DNA from: Candidatus Zixiibacteriota bacterium | GTDB lineage: Bacteria; JAAXHH01 | Reading direction: 5' to 3' | Assembly (NCBI GenBank): GCA_016867335.1 | Contig: VGJU01000016.1 | Span: 1-33,215, forward strand | Length of the DNA stretch: 33,215 bases | Position numbers and translations under genes: made by a program | Notes under the pieces: generated by a model | What the model was told of the DNA's origin: nothing | The model's input: the letters and a program-made list of their open reading frames with translations, nothing else | Databases searched by the model: none | In this document: in pieces, positions 23,628 to 30,915 of the stretch | Layout: the number at the start of each line of letters is the position of its first letter | How positions within the stretch are numbered: position 1 is the first letter of the stretch

Positions 23628-24761
23628 TTATGAAAGCGACCATTTGGCAAGCACATGGGCGATACGCTCGCTTGCCCGGCCGTCTCCGTATGGATTTTGC
23701 GCCTGCGACATCCTACGATATTCGACGGGGTCGTCAAACAGGCGGATCGTTTCGTCCATAATACCTTGCGTATCCGAACCCACCAGTTTGAGCGTGCCGG
23801 CTTCGACACCTTCCGGGCGCTCGGTTACATCCCGCAGCACAAGAACCGGAACGCCAAGACTGGGAGCCTCTTCTTGAATACCGCCCGAATCGGTAAGAAT
23901 CAGTGTTGCCCTGTTTAGTAGGTGGACAAAGGGAAGATATTCGAGCGGGTCTGTAAGGGTAATATTTTCTACCTGTCCAAGTAGACGATGTACGGTTTCG
24001 CGCACACGCGGATTGGGATGAACGGGATAGATGATTTGCACCGTTTTTTTGTAGTGATGAGCCAAGCCGATCAGTGCATGGCAAATCTGTTCGAGTGGTG
24101 CGCCGAGATTTTCGCGCCGATGGGCGGTTACTACGATCAAACGCCGCCCCGGCATGACAAGCGAGTTTAGCAATCCCGCTGTCTGCCCTTCTCCTTGGTG
24201 TATGATGGAGAGCAAAGCGTCGATGACCGTATTGCCTGTTACATGAATCGTATCCGGCGAATAGCCCTCTCGGAGCAGATTGTCGCGGGCGCCTTGTGTC
24301 GGGGCAAAATGAAGGTCGGAAAGCGTATCCGCAATACGGCGATTTATTTCTTCCGGATACGGCGCGTACCGGTCGCCTGTACGCAGACCGGCCTCGACGT
24401 GCCCGACGCGTATCCGTTGGTAAAAACCGGCCAACGCCGCGGTCATCGAGGTTGTAGTATCGCCGTGAACCAATACCCAGTCCGGACGATGTTCCTTCAG
24501 AATGTCCTCCAGCCGAGTGAGTATCGTAGAAGTCGTGTACGACAGACTCTGATTTGCCTGCATGATCCCCATATCGAAATCGGGTTCTATACGAAACAGA
24601 GACAATACCTGGTCCAGCAGTTCTCGATGTTGCGCTGTAACGCAGATTTTGATATCAAAGGTTTCGGGTCGGCGCTTCAACGCCTCGACGACCGGGGCCA
24701 TTTTGACGGCTTCCGGGCGTGTGCCGAAAATAGGCATGGCTTTGATCCGCTGACGGTTCAT
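23628..24761 (-). CDS. wecB: UDP-N-acetylglucosamine 2-epimerase, non-hydrolysing (WecB)
   Basis: A 377-residue epimerase with every diagnostic motif: FGTRPEAVKMAPV near residues 12-24, VHGDTTTSM, GHVEAGLRTGDRYAPYPEEINRR, VTAHRRENLG, and TDSGGIQEEAPSLGVPVLVLRD with TERPEG. It interconverts UDP-GlcNAc and UDP-ManNAc in the cytoplasm, the first step towards ManNAc- or ManNAcA-containing polysaccharides. No WecC-type dehydrogenase is seen in the window, so UDP-ManNAc itself may be used or oxidised elsewhere. I choose the ATG at 24761 because family members begin a few residues before the GTRPE motif; an in-frame ATG at 24860 would add 33 residues of low-information sequence. The 121-bp gap after the Wzc gene leaves room for a longer leader. 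Confidence 0.94.
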   Translation of the reverse strand: MNRQRIKAMPIFGTRPEAVKMAPVVEALKRRPETFDIKICVTAQHRELLDQVLSLFRIEPDFDMGIMQANQSLSYTTSTILTRLEDILKEHRPDWVLVHGDTTTSMTAALAGFYQRIRVGHVEAGLRTGDRYAPYPEEINRRIADTLSDLHFAPTQGARDNLLREGYSPDTIHVTGNTVIDALLSIIHQGEGQTAGLLNSLVMPGRRLIVVTAHRRENLGAPLEQICHALIGLAHHYKKTVQIIYPVHPNPRVRETVHRLLGQVENITLTDPLEYLPFVHLLNRATLILTDSGGIQEEAPSLGVPVLVLRDVTERPEGVEAGTLKLVGSDTQGIMDETIRLFDDPVEYRRMSQAQNPYGDGRASERIAHVLAKWSLS

Positions 24762-24882
24762 AGGCGACGAATGTACATCGATTCCCGTGCAAAGGCTGGA
24801 AGCGCCAACAGGATCGGAACAGCGATGCCCGACGTCGGCGCTTGAGGCGTCAGGCTGCACACTTGGGGATATACAGGGGTTG
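24762..24882. other. 121-bp intergenic gap
   Basis: It lies between the end of the Wzc-like gene and the likely wecB start. A CCGACGTCGG palindrome is present but there is no terminator-like hairpin with a T-run and no convincing promoter. The frame of wecB stays open through most of it. Confidence 0.4.
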
Positions 24883-27096
24883 TCAGACGTTTTTTTCTTT
24901 TTTCTCTTTATCCTCTCCGTAATAATACCGGCTGTAGTATTTGTAACGGTAGTAGTAACGGTAGCTGTAGTAGTATCCGTAGCGGCGATCTACGTCGATG
25001 TTGTTCAACAAGCCGCCGATGACTTTTCCGCCCGCTCGCCGAATCTGTTCGATACAAAACTGGGCCGCTTCGCGTTTGGTTTCGTCCATATTGAACACAA
25101 GGAGAATTCCTTGGGTTTTGGTGCCGAGGATCGCGGCATCTATGGCGGCAATAACCGGCGGAGAGTCCATCAGAATGAGGTCCGCCTGCTGTTTGAGTTC
25201 TTCGAGCACCGTGTCCATGCGCTGAGAACTGATCAACTCGCCGGGGTTGGGTGTCGAATGACCCGCAGGCAAGATAAACAGGTTTTCCACAAAGGTAGGT
25301 TTGAGCGCATCCTGAAGCGAAACTTGACCCGTAAGCACTTCGGTAATGCCCGGCTCTTTGGCGACGTCGAATATCTTGTGGATGACCGGTCGCCGCAAGT
25401 CCGTATCGACGATAACGATTTTCTTGCCGGACTGCGCAAAACCGATAGCAAGGTTGGATGTGGTGAGCGACTTTCCTTCCGAGGCATTAGGGCTTGAAAT
25501 CACGATGCACTTGAGCGGATCTTCGACAAAGGTATACTGCAGACTGGTTCGTACGTTTCGATAGGCTTCGGGAATAGGCTCTTTGGGTGAAAAGTGGGCG
25601 ATAAGCCGCGGGTTATACGTTTCTTCCTTTTTGACCTGTTTAAACGATAGGATGTTCCAGAGTCCGGGTTTCGAGGTTTTGTCATCCTTGATCTGAGGGA
25701 TTTCTCCGATCAACGGTATTTCCAGAAACTGGGTAACATCCTCCGAGGTTTTGAGCGAAGAGTCCATGTACTCAAGAAAGAAGGCTGAACCGAGACCGAG
25801 ACAAAGCCCGATTATGGCCCCGAACATGATCTTTTTGGGTACGGTAGACGGAATCGGGGCGTTGGGCAGACTGGCCGGGTCGATCATCTTGACCCCACCG
25901 CTTTGGGTGGCGCGCTGAAAATGTTCTTCTTCCTGCAACTTTATCAGCGCGTCGTGGTTGGTCTCCAACAGCGATTTGGCATACATAAGCCGTTGGAGTT
26001 CCAACTCGTTGGTGATATTCTCCGATCCTTCCGAAGTCGTTTCATTAAATTTTTGTTCGTAATACTCCGCATCCGTACTGAGTTCAAACAAAGCTTGTTC
26101 GGCATCTACGATCTTGGTTTGAAGTGCCGGAAGTTGTTGGTTTTCGTTAACCGGTGCTACGGTGTTGATCTGCACGTTTATTTCCTGTTCGCGTGTCTGC
26201 AGATCCCGAATTTGCTTATTGACCTCGATAACCGACGCATGTGTCTGACCAAGGCTTGCGGTCAGCTTTCTTTTCATCTCCTCCAGGCTGTCCGTCGAGA
26301 CGGCAAGATTTCGGATTTCTTTGAGCGCTTGGTCAAGATCGGGGTTGCGCGTTTTTACATTCTGCTGTCCCAGTATCTCTTCTCGACGTTGATAATACCG
26401 TCTCAGCTTGGTCTGGGTCAGTTCTCGCTTGATCTGAATTTCGTCCAGCTTTGACTGTATGCCGATAAAACCCTGCCTGCCGGATAACGTCTCATCGGTA
26501 GGGAATATGCCATGCTCTCGTGAAAATTGCTGAATCTGGGTATTGATCTCGCCCAATTTGTTACGAATGAGATCCAGCTTTTCCGCCAGATAGGTATCCC
26601 CTTCGGTGTTGCTTTCCGATTCAATTTCGTTGATACGTTTTTCAAACAGTCTGCTGGAGATGCGGGCGATCTGATAGGTCAGCATGGCGTCCGGACCATA
26701 GGCGGTAATTTTGAAAAAGGTTTGTACGACATCCGCTTCCAGTTCCAGGTTATATTTTAGAAACTCAGCCAAGTCGATGTTTTCGCGTTGCGCGATAAGC
26801 CAGACCTCGGTATCGGCCTTGAGCGAGTCGATTACCTCTTGGCGGAAGATATTGGTTTTGAAGATACGATCGTAGTACTCGATGGGTTGCGCCATGTTCT
26901 GTACGACCGTTGGTCCACCTTTTTGCGATTTGAGCGATCGAGCATCCACGCGTATGGTTGCCGAAGATAGAAAAATCGAAGGCGTCGAGATCGCATAGTA
27001 TAGCGAAATACCGAAAACCAGAAAAAATGAGAGAACGACTATCCATTTTTTGCGGTATATGACACCGATATAGTCCTGAACCCGTATATCGTTCAT
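24883..27096 (-). CDS. Wzc-type polysaccharide co-polymerase with BY-kinase domain
   Basis: A 737-residue inner-membrane protein fusing a Wzz chain-length domain to a bacterial tyrosine kinase. TM1 is at about residues 18-36, a long periplasmic coiled coil runs from roughly 150 to 350, and TM2 is at about 419-441. The kinase domain has Walker A SSPNASEGKS (near 533-542), the second Asp motif VDTDLRRP and Walker B LMDSPP near 645. The tail (706-726) has 14 tyrosines in 21 residues, the autophosphorylation cluster, followed by a charged end. It controls chain length and gates export with the OPX protein encoded just upstream. AGGAG (27106-27110) lies 9 bases before the ATG at 27096 and 3 bases before another at 27102; the first spacing is better. 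A GTG at 27117 is also possible. No Wzb-type phosphatase gene is visible. Confidence 0.93.
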   Translation of the reverse strand: MNDIRVQDYIGVIYRKKWIVVLSFFLVFGISLYYAISTPSIFLSSATIRVDARSLKSQKGGPTVVQNMAQPIEYYDRIFKTNIFRQEVIDSLKADTEVWLIAQRENIDLAEFLKYNLELEADVVQTFFKITAYGPDAMLTYQIARISSRLFEKRINEIESESNTEGDTYLAEKLDLIRNKLGEINTQIQQFSREHGIFPTDETLSGRQGFIGIQSKLDEIQIKRELTQTKLRRYYQRREEILGQQNVKTRNPDLDQALKEIRNLAVSTDSLEEMKRKLTASLGQTHASVIEVNKQIRDLQTREQEINVQINTVAPVNENQQLPALQTKIVDAEQALFELSTDAEYYEQKFNETTSEGSENITNELELQRLMYAKSLLETNHDALIKLQEEEHFQRATQSGGVKMIDPASLPNAPIPSTVPKKIMFGAIIGLCLGLGSAFFLEYMDSSLKTSEDVTQFLEIPLIGEIPQIKDDKTSKPGLWNILSFKQVKKEETYNPRLIAHFSPKEPIPEAYRNVRTSLQYTFVEDPLKCIVISSPNASEGKSLTTSNLAIGFAQSGKKIVIVDTDLRRPVIHKIFDVAKEPGITEVLTGQVSLQDALKPTFVENLFILPAGHSTPNPGELISSQRMDTVLEELKQQADLILMDSPPVIAAIDAAILGTKTQGILLVFNMDETKREAAQFCIEQIRRAGGKVIGGLLNNIDVDRRYGYYYSYRYYYRYKYYSRYYYGEDKEKKEKNV
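24919..24981 (-). repeat. Tyrosine-codon repeat in the Wzc tail
   Basis: The minus strand carries closely spaced TAC/TAT codons interrupted mostly by Arg, Ser and Lys, encoding 14 Tyr in 21 residues. The DNA is a low-complexity trinucleotide-rich stretch, so length variation by slippage is plausible. Confidence 0.75.
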
Positions 27097-27156
27097 CGTC
27101 ATCGTCTCCTGCCCCACATCCTTTGGGGCGCTACTGCAACGCGTGCTGCTGTGCGA

Positions 27157-28080
27157 CTATCTGCTGATCAGAACAAAAAATGATATGATCGTAAACACGC
27201 TGCCTATATCCTGAATGCCATCCAGTATACTCCGGTAACTGATAAGCCGTTTGGGGACGATAATGACATCTCCCGCTTCGACCGGTGGGCTGGCCGGTTT
27301 TTGCCCGGTTCTGAAAAATGCGCCGATGTTGACCTTGTATTCCTCCGAAACGCCGGTATTGGGCTTGATCAGACGGATATTATCCGTCCGCGCGTTATCG
27401 GCAAATCCCCCGGCCTGAAGCACCATGTCGAACACAGTCGCTCCCGCCGGGGCCTGATAAAGCCCGGGAGAGGTAACGGCTCCGATCACGCGCACCGCCG
27501 TAGAAAGCGTTCCTCCCGGAACCACAAGCATGTCCCCTTCCTGAAGGGGTGGGAGATAACTTGCATCGCCGCTTTCCAGAAAACGTTCCAAATCGACGGG
27601 AATTACGATAACCCCGTCACTGGTCGTGCGATGGAGTTTGATGTCGTTGCGACGCGCTCCGGGCAAAAGGTCACCGGCTTCCTTGAGCGCACCCTGAATA
27701 CCTGCCTGGCCGTCCATAAGCACGAGGCCCGGCGCAGCCACTTGTCCCAAAACGGATATCTTGATCTCTACTATAGCCGCATCCTCCGACCAGATGACGT
27801 CTACCGCCTGCGGGGGGCTTCCCAACGAACGAGTCAATTGAATCAGAATAAGTGTCCTCAACTGATCCAGCGTAAATCCGGAAATGGTTTCGCTGCCCAA
27901 AAAGGGATATTGTATCGTTCCATCCGCCCGCACCACTACGGTCCGATTCAAATCCTCTCGTCCCACCACCGTAACGGTCAACCGGTCTCCGGGCCGGACC
28001 CGACGCTCCTGCGCATGACCGTACCCATTTCCTATACATACAAAACAGATCAGCAAAATACCGAAAATTTTTCGATTCAT
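27157..28080 (-). CDS. Polysaccharide export protein, OPX/Wza-like
   Basis: A 307-residue secreted protein. From the ATG at 28080 it starts with a clean signal peptide (MNRKIFGILLICFVCIGNG, then YGHA), so cleavage is expected near residue 24 before QERR. No lipobox Cys is at the cleavage site, unlike E. coli Wza. Next comes the Poly_export domain (VRPGDRLTVTVVGREDLN, VRADGTIQYPFLG), then two SLBB-type repeats (VLGQVAAPGLVLMDG and VIGAVTSPGLYQAPAG), and a short hydrophobic C-terminal helix ending FFVLISR, which may insert into the outer membrane. It should form the periplasm-to-outside exit for the polysaccharide together with the Wzc-like protein. An upstream GTG/ATG extension to 28179 would overlap the neighbouring gene and spoil the signal peptide, so it is rejected. 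Confidence 0.92.
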   Translation of the reverse strand: MNRKIFGILLICFVCIGNGYGHAQERRVRPGDRLTVTVVGREDLNRTVVVRADGTIQYPFLGSETISGFTLDQLRTLILIQLTRSLGSPPQAVDVIWSEDAAIVEIKISVLGQVAAPGLVLMDGQAGIQGALKEAGDLLPGARRNDIKLHRTTSDGVIVIPVDLERFLESGDASYLPPLQEGDMLVVPGGTLSTAVRVIGAVTSPGLYQAPAGATVFDMVLQAGGFADNARTDNIRLIKPNTGVSEEYKVNIGAFFRTGQKPASPPVEAGDVIIVPKRLISYRSILDGIQDIGSVFTIISFFVLISR

Positions 28081-28127
28081 CCGGTTATGTTTTCTCCCAG
28101 CCGCTTCCGTGTCCATGACCGTTCGCG

Positions 28128-29105
28128 CTAAACTACGTCCACGCGCTGGATTTCCTGAAGCGAAAGATGGTCCGTCCAAAGATAGAGCAACCCGACCAGC
28201 GTAATCGGAACAAACTGGCTGGCGTGATACACGATGGAAAAACTGAGCGCATCCGTTTGCGATACGGAAAACAGTGCCAACCCCAGTACGCAGGAGGCGT
28301 GAAACGTGCCGACGAACCCGGGCGACGAGGGGATCGTCACGCCGAACCCGGTAATGGCCATAACAAGTAGCGTGGCCGTAAACGGAATCGCGATGTGAAA
28401 CCCGATAAGCGCAATATGGATGGACAGCCCGTTGACTACCCAGAGCAAAAGGGAAAACGCCAAAATGCCCAACAGCCTCGATCCCTGACGCAGAATCTGC
28501 AATCCCTCGATAAACGAATTCATCAACGCCCCCGCCCGTTGGGCCATAGAGGCGGAGATAAGCCCCAAAATCCGATTGAATACGGCTACCGTCTCAGTGG
28601 GGCGGATTACCAGAAAAAACAATACAAACAATGTCATCGCATAGATACCGCCCAGCACATAACTGAAAATTATGATGTAATCAGGTAGTGTAGTGTTTGT
28701 TATAAAGCTGAGAATAAGAAAGGAAAGAAGGACCAGACCGTCAAAGATACGCTCCACTACGATCGTTCCGAACGAGGCCGATTTGGCGATATTTTCCTGA
28801 CGACCGATTATATAGGCTCGGACAAACTCGCCAAGCCGCGCCGGCAATACGTTATTGGCCATGAAACCGATCATGGTGGCGGAAAACAACGAATGAATGC
28901 CTATTCTTTTGATGGGTTCGAACAAAAGCTGCCATCGGAGGGCGCGGATGCCCATAGACACGAAGGTAAGTACCGTGCTGGGTATCAGATACCAATAGTT
29001 GGCGGTTTTCAGAGCCTGCCAAAAATCGCCGAAGTCTATGTTTCGGAATACGAAAAACAAAAGAACAACGCTGATCGCCACTCCGATAATCAACTGTTTG
29101 CGCAC
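28128..29105 (-). CDS. UPF0104/lysylphosphatidylglycerol-synthase-TM-type membrane protein
   Basis: A 325-residue membrane protein with about eight hydrophobic segments. FMANNVLPARLGEFVRAYIIG and FGTIVVERIFDGLVLL near residues 80-125 are the signatures of the LPG_synthase_TM (UPF0104) family, and TIPSSPGFVGTFHAS is the third conserved motif. Known relatives move or flip lipids (MprF-type flippase domain) or are linked with glycosyl-lipid synthesis; no aminoacyl-transfer domain is attached here. It probably handles a lipid carrier or polyprenyl-linked sugar, by inference from context. I take GTG at 29105 as the start because GAGG lies 5 bases upstream (29111-29114); a TTG at 29120 would add five residues. 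It is 26 bp after the PorV-like gene. Confidence 0.86.
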   Translation of the reverse strand: MRKQLIIGVAISVVLLFFVFRNIDFGDFWQALKTANYWYLIPSTVLTFVSMGIRALRWQLLFEPIKRIGIHSLFSATMIGFMANNVLPARLGEFVRAYIIGRQENIAKSASFGTIVVERIFDGLVLLSFLILSFITNTTLPDYIIIFSYVLGGIYAMTLFVLFFLVIRPTETVAVFNRILGLISASMAQRAGALMNSFIEGLQILRQGSRLLGILAFSLLLWVVNGLSIHIALIGFHIAIPFTATLLVMAITGFGVTIPSSPGFVGTFHASCVLGLALFSVSQTDALSFSIVYHASQFVPITLVGLLYLWTDHLSLQEIQRVDVV

Positions 29106-29131
29106 AGAAACCTCATACAAGAGCCAATTTG

Positions 29132-30109
29132 TTAAAATCTCACCGAAGCGCCCAGACGATGGGTTTCGCCCAGTCTTTCGTCGAAAAAGGCATAATCCAC
29201 CATAAGTCCGCCCACAAGCAAGCCGGCGCCTGCCGTAAACCGTTCTCCATATCCACCCAGACGCACCGCTATCGCATTCCGATACCAGTATTCCGCCCCG
29301 ATCTGAAAGGTCTCGGCGTTATAGAGGCTGTGCTGTTCCGTGACAACCAGCGTTCCGTCCAGCGGAGGCAACGGTCTCGTATAGCTGAAGCCCATGCGCA
29401 CGCCGGGTTTGATCGTCTCGTTCCAACCGCTTGACCGGATATACGTTCCCGTAATATCTCGAACGCTCAACCCCATCGACACATGACCGGCGTTTTCGCT
29501 CCCCGTCGCCTCCCTCAGACCTATCTTCGCCATAATCCCCAAATCCATACCCATACCGTTCGAAGACGCCGTTCCAAAAGACTGGCGGACATATTTCACG
29601 TTTATCGCTACGGGAAACTCGACTGGAACCGATCCGTAGAGTTCCGACCCGGCGTCAAGGTCGTAACGCTTTGCAAGCGAAAAAATATACACCTGTTCCG
29701 TATCTTTGACCGGAAGCGGGCCTGCTCCGCCCCGGCCTCCGGATAGGGCATCGAAAACCGGGATATTGTCGACCTTGAAATAGATTCCGCCCAACCCCAA
29801 AGTATAACCCCGCCCCAAGGGCAGGCTGGCGTTTACAAAGCTGTGATCGGCCAGTGTTTTAAACAGAAAAGCATGACCGGCGGTGATCTGTGGCGATCTG
29901 TGTAGCGCCAGTCCCGCAGGATTCCAAAAAGCTGCGGTCCCGTCGTCGGCGATCGCAACGAATGCGCCGCCCATGGCCAAGGCTCTGGCCCCGACACCGA
30001 TCCGCAAAAGCGACTCTCCGTAGCCGCCCGCGAAAACGGGAAGCGTCGCACCAATCAACAGAACCCACAAACAAACTGTCAACAGCCTGTGCCACCTGCG
30101 GTCAGGCAT
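29132..30109 (-). CDS. PorV/PorQ-family outer-membrane beta-barrel protein
   Basis: A 325-residue protein with a signal peptide (charged MPDRRWHR, hydrophobic core, then LPVFA at residue ~27). The next motif LLRIGVGARALAMGGAFVAIADDGTAAFWNPAGLA is diagnostic of the PorV/PorQ (UPF0164) family of outer-membrane beta-barrels. The rest alternates short polar turns with aromatic strands and ends in a Phe (SVRF), as is usual for BAM substrates. In Bacteroidota PorV works with the type IX secretion system; many other members have no known partner. Here it precedes OPX and Wzc genes, suggesting a role at the outer membrane in export or attachment of the glycan (inference). AGAGGGGAG lies 8 bases upstream of the ATG (30118-30126), the best ribosome-binding site in the window, and the gene follows the largest gap. 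Confidence 0.88.
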   Translation of the reverse strand: MPDRRWHRLLTVCLWVLLIGATLPVFAGGYGESLLRIGVGARALAMGGAFVAIADDGTAAFWNPAGLALHRSPQITAGHAFLFKTLADHSFVNASLPLGRGYTLGLGGIYFKVDNIPVFDALSGGRGGAGPLPVKDTEQVYIFSLAKRYDLDAGSELYGSVPVEFPVAINVKYVRQSFGTASSNGMGMDLGIMAKIGLREATGSENAGHVSMGLSVRDITGTYIRSSGWNETIKPGVRMGFSYTRPLPPLDGTLVVTEQHSLYNAETFQIGAEYWYRNAIAVRLGGYGERFTAGAGLLVGGLMVDYAFFDERLGETHRLGASVRF

Positions 30110-30288
30110 GCCCGCATCTCCCCTCTAACCTTTTGCTTCGTCTCCCGACCGATAATATAGCCTGGCGTTTCCCCGTCGTTGTTGACAGTCATCACAAATC
30201 AGAAAACAATATAACATTATGTCTTCTAAAGGTCGCTGTCAATGAGTATTCTCCGCGAGGCGGCGGAGAGTGCCGGAAAGACAGGGAG
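30110..30288 (-). promoter_or_regulatory. AT-rich intergenic region, probable promoter of the export operon
   Basis: On the minus strand TTGACA (30237-30242) precedes CATAAT (30216-30221, 15-bp spacer) or TAATGT (30214-30219, 17-bp spacer), either of which may serve as -10. The region is richer in A and T than the neighbouring genes and ends in a strong ribosome-binding site. Upstream, a 7-bp hairpin (30250-30256 with 30263-30269) just after the truncated glycosyltransferase gene may weaken transcription from there, but it has no T-run. TTGACAG also occurs on the other strand at 30182-30188, so transcription could be bidirectional. A Bacteroidota-type promoter (TANNTTTG) is not clear. Confidence 0.4.
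30250..30269 (-). terminator. Possible weak stem-loop after truncated glycosyltransferase
   Basis: TCTCCGC and GCGGAGA form a perfect 7-bp stem with a 6-base loop, 20 bp beyond the stop codon at 30289-30291. No T-rich tract follows, so it would be at best a factor-dependent terminator or RNA-stabilising hairpin. Confidence 0.3.
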
Positions 30289-30915
30289 TTACGAAACCGG
30301 AGTCTGTGCACGGTAGGTAGAAAAAAGTGTCTCCAATATGGACCTGAGAGGGGTTCCTGAGACCTGCGGGGGCATAGAAAAATCGATACAGCCCTGTGTT
30401 TCACGACGATAGTATTTGCGGATATGCCCGGCTACCGCCTCGGAGCCGGAAAGAAAATAATCCACTCTGTGCGATGCTACCATCGACCAGAGCCGCAGAT
30501 AAAACCCCAACCCCGGATAGCCCGGAAGAACGTCGTCTTGGCTTTGCTCGGGCGAGTACCACAGCGTCATGATCGTCGGGTGCAAAATACAGACGTGACA
30601 GGTCTCCGGCTGGGTAAGCACGCCGCCTGCGAAATAACGGGTGTTGGAAATGACAAGATCGTAGCCTCTCAGGTCGATATGTTCTATAAAAGCAGGAAAA
30701 AACGGCCAGTACCACCGATAAAGAACCGGCATACCGGGCCATTTTTCAAGCCCGGAAGACCGAATATCCATACCGGTCAGCGTTGGCGAGAGTCGGTCGG
30801 ATTTTATAAACAGCGTATACACTACCGCGTCGGGAAAAATTTGACAGAGCGTTTCCAGACAGGCTTCTTCCGGCCCCGTCCCGGTAATCCAGTCGTGAAT
30901 CAGCGCTACTTTCAC
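30289..30915 (-). pseudogene. N-terminal half of a GT4 glycosyltransferase, truncated
   Basis: A 208-residue frame that matches only the N-terminal domain of GT4 enzymes of the WbaZ type: MKVALIHDWITGTG, ETLCQIFPDAVVYTLF, FIEHIDLRGYDLVISNTRYFAGG, CHVCILHPTIMTLW, and YFLSGSEAVAGHIRKYYRRE. The next expected motif (an IYPPVD-like hinge) and the whole donor-binding C-terminal domain are missing, replaced by unrelated sequence (FSMPPQVSGTP) and a stop. The remaining 179 bp to the next gene have no further homology in any frame. The normally Gly-rich GGEK-type motif is TGPEEA. It starts with GTG overlapping the stop of the GGGP synthase gene by 4 bp, so it is still embedded in the operon. Most likely a degraded or domain-only protein; if translated it could not transfer sugars by the normal mechanism. 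Confidence 0.7.
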
